Origin: CAZKGE01 sp964636405 | GTDB taxonomy: Bacteria > Bacillota > Clostridia > Christensenellales > CAG-138 | DNA: 64,000 nt | Assembly: GCA_964636405.1 (NCBI GenBank) | Contig: CAZWSI010000003.1 | Location: 49,512-113,511, forward strand | Direction: 5' to 3' | In this document: positions 59,316 through 64,000 of the stretch, in pieces | Layout: each line of letters opens with the position of its first letter | How positions within the stretch are numbered: the stretch's first letter is position 1 | The notes under the pieces: model-generated | What the model was told of the DNA's origin: nothing | The model's database searches: none | What the model saw: the letters and a program-made list of their open reading frames with translations, nothing else | Program-made: the position numbers and the translations under genes

Positions 59316-60641
59316 TTGAAAACACAGTGGCGCATCTTCCTTGGCCTTGTGGCCGCCGTGGCGCTCGCGGCCGCCGGGCGTGCGGTGTACATGGTGTATC
59401 GCGCGCCGTCGAGCGCGTTTGCCACCCCGCGTCCCACGCAAACGGCCCAGACCGCCTCGCGCGCGACCCCTACGCCCGCGCCCACGCTTTCGCCCGAGGA
59501 GGCGCTTTACGAGCAGGCGGACACGGATTTTATGGCGGGCCGCGTCAATATCCTGCTGGTCGGCTTTGACGAAAGCCCCGAGCGGGACGAGGAGGGCAAC
59601 ATCCTCTACAGGGGCGATAAAAACGGCTTTCGCTCGGACGTGCTGCTGCTTGTGGCCGTCAACTTCGCGCAAAATACCGCGCATTTGATTTCCATCCCGC
59701 GCGATACCTACTCGCCCATCTATGCCACTAAGGGCCGCTGGAAAATTAACGCGGCATTTGCCAAGGGCGGCGGCGCGGATAAGGACGGCTTTCTCTACGC
59801 GCAAAAGACCGTGGAGCTGCTCTTTGGCGTGCCCGTGGATTATTACGCGGGCGTGAATATGGCGGGGCTGAAAAAGCTCGTGGACGCGATGGGCGGCGTG
59901 GACTACGACGTGGATGTGGCAATTCGCCTCAACGGCCGGACGCTCGAAACGGGCTTTCAGCACCTGACGGGCCAGCAGGTGCTGGATTACTGCCGCGCGC
60001 GCAAGGGCATTTCCACGGATGTGGGCCGCAACGACCGGCAGCAGCGCATGCTGCTCTCCATCTTCCGGCAGCTGCAGAGCGAGAAGCGCCTCACGGACAT
60101 ACCGGCGCTGTATCTTTCGGTCAAGGACGATCTGTATACCAACCTCTCGCTTTCTCAGATTGCGGCGCTGGCGGCCTTTGGGCTGCGTCTGCCCGTAGAG
60201 AACATCCGCCGCTCCACGCTTGAGGGCGAATATGTGTCCAACGTATACAACGCTTCCTATTACGTGCTGGAAAACAAGAAGCTGATCGCGCTGGTGAAGG
60301 AGGAATTCGGCGTGGAGATTAAGCGCGACAAAAAATACGACCTTGCCACCGTCAAGCGCGACAAGGCCGCCGCCGAGGCGAAGAAGGCCGCTCAGGCCAC
60401 GCCCGCCGTGGAGGGGATGGCCGCGCTCCCGGCCGATACCCTGCGCGTATACGACGAACGCCGCGTTTTCGCGCTGCGGGTCGCCGCCGAACGCGTGCTC
60501 GAGCTGATCGAGCTGGACGCACCCCTTTCCGAGCTCAAGAACGCCCGTCACGCCCTCATGGTGCAGGTGCGGGCCTTTTCGCTGGAATATGGCGTAGAAT
60601 GTGGGGAAATAAAAGAGTTCAGAACGCTTAGAATGGAATAG
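59316..60641 (+). CDS. LCP-family (LytR-CpsA-Psr) protein
   Basis: 441 residues from a TTG start. A short cytoplasmic tail, one helix (IFLGLVAAVALAAAGRAVYMV), a Thr/Pro-rich linker, then the LCP catalytic domain: VNILLVGFDE, GFRSDVLLLVAVN, LISIPRDTYSPI, WKINAAFAKGG, AMGGVDYDVDV and DYCRARKGISTDVGRNDRQQRML, with the Arg and Asp residues that bind polyprenyl diphosphate. These enzymes attach secondary polymers to peptidoglycan on the outside. A C-terminal extension of about 120 residues is Lys/Ala-rich and helical. Confidence 0.9.
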   Translation: MKTQWRIFLGLVAAVALAAAGRAVYMVYRAPSSAFATPRPTQTAQTASRATPTPAPTLSPEEALYEQADTDFMAGRVNILLVGFDESPERDEEGNILYRGDKNGFRSDVLLLVAVNFAQNTAHLISIPRDTYSPIYATKGRWKINAAFAKGGGADKDGFLYAQKTVELLFGVPVDYYAGVNMAGLKKLVDAMGGVDYDVDVAIRLNGRTLETGFQHLTGQQVLDYCRARKGISTDVGRNDRQQRMLLSIFRQLQSEKRLTDIPALYLSVKDDLYTNLSLSQIAALAAFGLRLPVENIRRSTLEGEYVSNVYNASYYVLENKKLIALVKEEFGVEIKRDKKYDLATVKRDKAAAEAKKAAQATPAVEGMAALPADTLRVYDERRVFALRVAAERVLELIELDAPLSELKNARHALMVQVRAFSLEYGVECGEIKEFRTLRME

Positions 60642-60730
60642 GGTGGGGTGCGCGACCTCCACGTCGGGCGGGATGCCCGTCCCCCGGGGCGCGGCGGGCC
60701 CCGTGGCGGAGAAAAATGCCCGATTGGCTC

Positions 60731-60759
60731 TTGCCAAGCGGAATCGAAGCGTTTACAAT
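60731..60759 (+). promoter_or_regulatory. mgtE promoter, TTGCCA-17-TACAAT
   Basis: -35 at 60731-60736, -10 at 60754-60759. Gives a leader of about 138 bases before mgtE. Confidence 0.8.
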
Positions 60760-60798
60760 GAATTGGCACAGAATCAAACGAAAGGAGAAACGCCTGCT

Positions 60799-60888
60799 AT
60801 GGACGCCGGGCCTAGACCCAAACGAAGGCCGATATCGCACAATTGGACATGGGCGGCATGCCGGGCGTTTGTCCTCCGCCGCCCTTAG
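60799..60888 (+). CDS. 29-codon leader ORF upstream of mgtE
   Basis: ATG 60799 to TAG 60886-60888, with AAAGGAG eleven bases before the ATG (slightly long). The peptide starts MDAGPRPKRRPISHN and ends AFVLRRP; it is rich in Pro and Arg with an acidic residue at position 2. It lies wholly within the mgtE leader, 15 bases before that gene. Its last third lies in a GGGCGGC/GCCGCCC stem. Its function is inferred: a regulatory leader peptide, by likeness to enterobacterial MgtL. Confidence 0.5.
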   Translation: MDAGPRPKRRPISHNWTWAACRAFVLRRP

Positions 60889-60896
60889 AAAGGGAG
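60851..60896 (+). promoter_or_regulatory. Competing hairpins controlling the mgtE ribosome site
   Basis: Stem 1: GGGCGGC (60851-60857) with GCCGCCC (60878-60884). Stem 2: CCCTT (60882-60886) with AAGGG (60890-60894), or CCTCC (60873-60877) with GGAGG (60893-60897), which covers the mgtE SD. The stems share bases 60882-60884, so only one can form. Confidence 0.6.
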
Positions 60897-60903
60897 GCAG
60901 CAT

Positions 60904-62244
60904 ATGGTGGAACGCGTACTTTCTCTGCTGGAGGCGCGTCAGTTTTCCGAAGTAAAAGCCCTGTTTGCGGATATGCACGGAGCGGATATCGCGGCGGTGT
61001 TCGACGAGCTCGACGATCGCGATCAGGCCCTCCGTTTGTTTCGCATGCTCCCCAAGGAGAGCGCCGCGGAGGCCTTCGCCTATATGGAGCCGGACGTGCA
61101 GCAGCGGCTCATTGAAACGATCACCGATACGGAGCTGAGCCGCATACTTGACGATATGTACCTTGACGATTACGTGGATCTCGTCGAGGAGATGCCTGCG
61201 AACGTGGTTTCCCGCGTGCTCGATTTAAGCCCCAGGGAAAACCGCGCCGTGATCAATCAATATCTGCAATACCCCGAAAACAGCGCGGGCTCGCTGATGA
61301 CAAGCGAGTATGTGAGCCTCAAGCGCGGCATGAGCGTGTCCGAGGCGCTCTCGCACATCCGCAGAGTCGGGCCCGACCGCGAAACGCTGGACAACTGCTT
61401 TGTCGTGTCCGCCGACCGCAAGCTGGAGGGGGTCGTATCGCTGCGCGAGCTGGTGCTCGCGGACCCGGACGCGCGCGTGGCGGACATTATGACCCCGCAC
61501 GTCATCTGCGCGCACACCCACGACGATCAGGAGGAGATCGGCAAGCTGTTCAGCAAATATGACGTGCTTTCGCTCCCCGTGGCGGACAACGAGCACCGGC
61601 TCGTGGGCGTCATCACCATCGACGACGCGGTGGACGCCATGCAGGAGGAGAACACCGAGGACTTTGAAAAAATGGCCGGTATGGCCCCCAGCGAGGAGAC
61701 GTACCTGAAGACCTCCGTGCTCCATCTGGCCAAAAACCGCATCGTTTGGCTGCTCGTGCTCATGCTCTCGGCCATGGTCACAGGGGCCATGCTCGAGTAC
61801 TACGAGGCGGCCATTGCGGCGCTGCCGCTGCTTGTGTCCTTTATTCCCATGATCATGGACACGGGCGGCAACTGCGGCTCGCAGGCCTCCACCATGATCA
61901 TTCGCGGTATGGCGCTCGACGAGATCGAGTGGAAGGATTTCTTCCGCGTGTGGTGGAAGGAGGCGCGCGTGGCGTTGCTGTGCGGCTCTGCGCTCGCGTG
62001 CGTCAATTTTTTGCGCATTCTGGTGCAGTATCGCGACGCGGGCATCGCGCTGGTCGTGTGCGGCACGCTCCTTGTGACGGTGCTGCTGGCCAAGTCCCTT
62101 GGCTGCGTGCTGCCCATGCTAGCCAAGCGCCTCAAGCTGGACCCCGCGCTCATGGCCTCGCCCATGATCACGACCATCACCGACGCGTGCTCCATTCTGG
62201 TTTATTTCAACGTGGCGCTGCATCTTCTCGCGAATCGGCTGTGA
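60904..62244 (+). CDS. mgtE: Magnesium transporter MgtE
   Basis: 446 residues, full length. An N-terminal alpha-helical MgtE_N domain (VFDELDDRDQALRLFRMLPKE, PENSAGSLMTSEYVSLKRGM) is followed by two CBS domains (VADIMTPHVICAHTHDD, YDVLSLPVADNEHRLVGVIT), a connecting helix and five transmembrane helices with DTGGNCGSQASTMIIRGMAL and ITTITDACSILVYFNVALHLL. A homodimeric Mg2+ channel gated by Mg2+ bound to the cytosolic domains. SD GGGAGG. The structured leader upstream carries a short ORF. Confidence 0.96.
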   Translation: MVERVLSLLEARQFSEVKALFADMHGADIAAVFDELDDRDQALRLFRMLPKESAAEAFAYMEPDVQQRLIETITDTELSRILDDMYLDDYVDLVEEMPANVVSRVLDLSPRENRAVINQYLQYPENSAGSLMTSEYVSLKRGMSVSEALSHIRRVGPDRETLDNCFVVSADRKLEGVVSLRELVLADPDARVADIMTPHVICAHTHDDQEEIGKLFSKYDVLSLPVADNEHRLVGVITIDDAVDAMQEENTEDFEKMAGMAPSEETYLKTSVLHLAKNRIVWLLVLMLSAMVTGAMLEYYEAAIAALPLLVSFIPMIMDTGGNCGSQASTMIIRGMALDEIEWKDFFRVWWKEARVALLCGSALACVNFLRILVQYRDAGIALVVCGTLLVTVLLAKSLGCVLPMLAKRLKLDPALMASPMITTITDACSILVYFNVALHLLANRL

Positions 62245-62279
62245 GCGGCGGGCCGCATCCCCTTCGGCCATGTGGAAAC

Positions 62280-62317
62280 AAAAAACGAGGCCTCGCTTTC
62301 CCTGCAGCGAAGCCTCG
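62280..62317 (-). terminator. Terminator of the sigma-like membrane protein gene
   Basis: Arms CGAGGC.TCGCT and AGCGA.GCCTCG (62286-62317, one mismatch). On the minus strand a run of six T follows. It lies between this gene and converging mgtE. Confidence 0.88.
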
Positions 62318-62353
62318 GCATGACCATTTGGGACGGCGTGGTCTATTGGCTCA

Positions 62354-63046
62354 TTAAAACAGCGTGACGATGTGCGCGTTGAACCATTCGTAGCCCAGAT
62401 CGAAGCTTGGCAGCACGCCAAGCTTCATCAATATACCCAAGGCCATCCACGCCAGAATGAGAATGAGCGCAAGCAGAAGGACGATGAGCGCAAAGCGTCC
62501 CGTTACAGCGGGCTCTTTCCTGCGCGGCCTGCCGGACGTCATCGCGCTGGGCGCAAGCTCCTCCTGAATAAACGGCGTTGGCGCGGGCTCGAGCACCCGA
62601 TCTGCTGCCACTGGCGGCGGGCCTTGCGGCTTGGGCGGCCGCAAACACTCCCCCTGCGCGCGCTCCGCGTACCGGGGCGGAAGCCGCTTTGCGTTCGCCG
62701 CTCCCGCGCGCAACACGCGGGGCGGGGCTTGCCGCTCGTTTCCAAAGAGCGCATCGGTCAGCTCCGCGCCGATTTTTTCCACCTCGCCCGCAATAAGCCG
62801 CGAGGTTCCGATGTTCTTGTCCGCGAGCGTCTCCAGGAGCACGGCGCCGGGCTCGACGTCCGGGTCGTCCCGCAGCCGCGAAAAAAGCTCCTCCATGGTT
62901 TGCCTTGTTATGGCGGCGGCAAATTTTTTATCGTGGGATTGCCGAAAGGCGCAACGATACACGCCCTCTCCGTAGCTTCTGATCAGCTCCATAAAGGCGG
63001 CTTCGTCCCCGCGCTGGATGCGCTTGAGCAGGTCGGTAAAATCCAT
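62354..63046 (-). CDS. Sigma-70 region-2-like protein with C-terminal membrane helix
   Basis: 230 residues. The first 70 residues read like an ECF sigma region 2 (LLKRIQRGDEAAFMELIRSY, then RQTMEELFSRLRDD). No region 4 follows. Instead there is a Pro/Arg/Glu-rich linker of about 100 residues and one membrane helix near 185-208 (LIVLLLALILILAWMALGIL), with 20 residues outside (PSFDLGYEWFNAHIVTLF). The fold may be a sigma relic used for protein contact rather than promoter binding. It follows ricT on the same strand with 103 bases between. Function unknown. Confidence 0.72.
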   Translation of the reverse strand: MDFTDLLKRIQRGDEAAFMELIRSYGEGVYRCAFRQSHDKKFAAAITRQTMEELFSRLRDDPDVEPGAVLLETLADKNIGTSRLIAGEVEKIGAELTDALFGNERQAPPRVLRAGAANAKRLPPRYAERAQGECLRPPKPQGPPPVAADRVLEPAPTPFIQEELAPSAMTSGRPRRKEPAVTGRFALIVLLLALILILAWMALGILMKLGVLPSFDLGYEWFNAHIVTLF

Positions 63047-63149
63047 GGACGGCCTCGCTGTCTATACGAATTACCATTATTCTACCATTTCCGCCCATGA
63101 AAAGAAAGCGAAACATGCGAGCAAACCAAAGCGGGGCTGTCGGGCCGCG

Positions 63150-64000
63150 CTATTCCGTCCCCTTTTGCTCCGTGGGCCGGGCCGTGCCGCCATGCCCGCG
63201 CGCGCCCCTGTAGCGCCGCCGCTTCGCGCCCTCGGACTGCGCCTGCGCGCCGCCGTTGAAGGCGGTTTGTCCGTCGCGGCGAGGTTCGGCCGCTTGCGCG
63301 GAGGCGCGCCGCGTCTGCGCCTGTTCCGCGCGCTCCGTGTGCCCCGGGTTGTTCCTGCTGCCCGCGTTGTTCTCCTGCGCGGGGCGTTGGGGCTGGGCGC
63401 CGCCGGCGTTTCCCTCCTGCGCTCCTCTGCTGCCGTGTCCGCGTCCGCCGCGCCTGCGCTTTTTGACCGCGTTTTCGCCATCGGGAGCGGCGGAGGCCGC
63501 ACCGCCGTTTCCGGCGGTCTCCGTAACGGGCGGCGTATATACGGCGGCGGATACGGCGCGCTGAGGCGCGGGGCTGGGCGCGGGCTCCTCAAATGCGGGC
63601 AGCGGCTCGCCGGGCTTGGCCAGACGCGAATAGTGATAGCTTCGCACCTCAATCGAGCCGTCGGGCAGGGTCAAGCGCACCTTGGTTTTTTCGGTAATGG
63701 CGTTGTTCTCCACGGCCACGCCCACGCCGTCGGGCGTAAGCACCTCGCGCCCGGTGCGGGGCATGCGCTTTTTCATGTCCTCATAGGCGCTCTGCTCGTA
63801 CTGGAGGCAGCACATGAGCCGCCCGCACAGCCCGGAAATCTTCGTGGGGCTGAGCGAAAGGTTCTGCTCCTTGGCCATTTTAATGGAGACGGGCCGGAAA
63901 TCGTCCAGAAAGGTTTTGCAGCACACGGGGCGGCCGCAGGAGCCGAGGCCGCCGAGCATCTTGGCCTCGTCGCGCACGCCGATTTGCCTTAGCTCAATGC
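63150..64000 (-). CDS. ricT: RicT/YaaT (PSP1 domain) protein, N-terminus outside the window
   Basis: The C-terminal 283 codons are present; the frame runs past base 64000. The PSP1/RicT core shows GGLGSCGRPVCCKTFL, VSIKMAKEQNLSLSPTKISG and LCGRLMCCLQYEQSAYE, whose cysteines bind the [4Fe-4S] cluster of the RicA-RicF-RicT (Y-complex). That complex tunes mRNA processing by RNase Y in Bacillus. The core ends near PAFEEPAP. The last 125 residues are a disordered, Arg/Gly/Gln-rich tail (KKRRRGGRGHGSRGAQEGN) that could bind RNA. Confidence 0.9.
   Translation of the reverse strand, partial: IELRQIGVRDEAKMLGGLGSCGRPVCCKTFLDDFRPVSIKMAKEQNLSLSPTKISGLCGRLMCCLQYEQSAYEDMKKRMPRTGREVLTPDGVGVAVENNAITEKTKVRLTLPDGSIEVRSYHYSRLAKPGEPLPAFEEPAPSPAPQRAVSAAVYTPPVTETAGNGGAASAAPDGENAVKKRRRGGRGHGSRGAQEGNAGGAQPQRPAQENNAGSRNNPGHTERAEQAQTRRASAQAAEPRRDGQTAFNGGAQAQSEGAKRRRYRGARGHGGTARPTEQKGTE

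Noticed and set aside
60642..60903. M-box (ykoK) Mg2+ riboswitch before mgtE
   Set aside because: The conserved M-box loops are not visible, and the leader left after the promoter is shorter than the aptamer.

Overview
The window is a 64 kb piece of a high-GC, anaerobic, Gram-positive-type chromosome. The gene set fits a Clostridia-like Bacillota, and Christensenellales-like gut lineages are a plausible guess, though sequence alone cannot fix the genus. Evidence: strong SD sites and TTGACA/TATAAT promoters, an [FeFe] hydrogenase operon of the Hnd type, PerR plus rubrerythrin, ECF S-components ThiT and RibU under TPP and FMN riboswitches, an LCP-family protein, RicT, and gyrB/gyrA close together. 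A run of 10 N at 16212-16221 shows a draft or metagenome assembly. I see no rRNA, tRNA, CRISPR array, prophage or intact insertion sequence.

Layout. 1-6.7 kb: gyrB (5' end cut off by the window), a family-4 glycosyltransferase, gyrA and the CCA-adding enzyme. 6.9-11.4 kb: a secreted LTD/CotH kinase-like protein, a VTC-type polyphosphate polymerase-domain protein and a DUF4956 membrane protein. 11.5-13.4 kb: deoD and asnA, divergent. 13.4-13.7 kb: a palindrome-rich spacer. 13.7-22.0 kb: one long minus-strand operon for the NAD(P)-linked hydrogenase hndA/B/C/D. Between hndA and hndB it carries six signalling-type genes: two DRTGG proteins, two GHKL ATPases, a sensory-type hydrogenase paralogue and a PHP phosphoesterase. 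22.3-30.4 kb: membrane protein, galE, a sugar nucleotidyltransferase, a hydrolase/acyltransferase/DUF6320 cassette and an epimerase. 30.5-37.0 kb: a glycan-modification operon with WbqC-like, GT2, paired SMR flippase-like proteins, two GT-C-like proteins and a C39-like protein. 37-42.3 kb: leuS, a 37-residue membrane protein and two CNNM/CBS transport-type proteins. 42.3-49.9 kb: thiT with its riboswitch, a BTAD-type regulator and a divergent sugar-type ABC importer, then a lipoprotein. 50-58.4 kb: an HD-GYP-like protein, a UvrA-like/TrmO fusion, small cysteine-rich proteins, two lipoproteins, rubrerythrin and PerR. 58.4-64 kb: FMN riboswitch-ribU, an LCP protein, mgtE behind a structured leader with a short ORF, a sigma-region-2-like membrane protein and ricT (cut by the window end).

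How the genes work together. The hydrogenase operon joins catalysis (hndABCD) to what looks like an H2/redox signalling module, behind a promoter covered by a perfect 10+1+10 palindrome. The 29-37 kb operons contain every step expected for lipid-linked sugar synthesis (GT2), flipping (SMR pair) and extracytoplasmic transfer (GT-C). Several metabolite- or ion-linked genes (thiT, ribU, mgtE, the LCP gene) have ribosome-binding sites buried in hairpins, so control in the 5' leader recurs here. The best candidates for undescribed biology are the mgtE leader ORF with competing hairpins, the sensory-hydrogenase module, the UvrA-TrmO fusion with an internal ribosome-binding site, and the sigma-like membrane protein.
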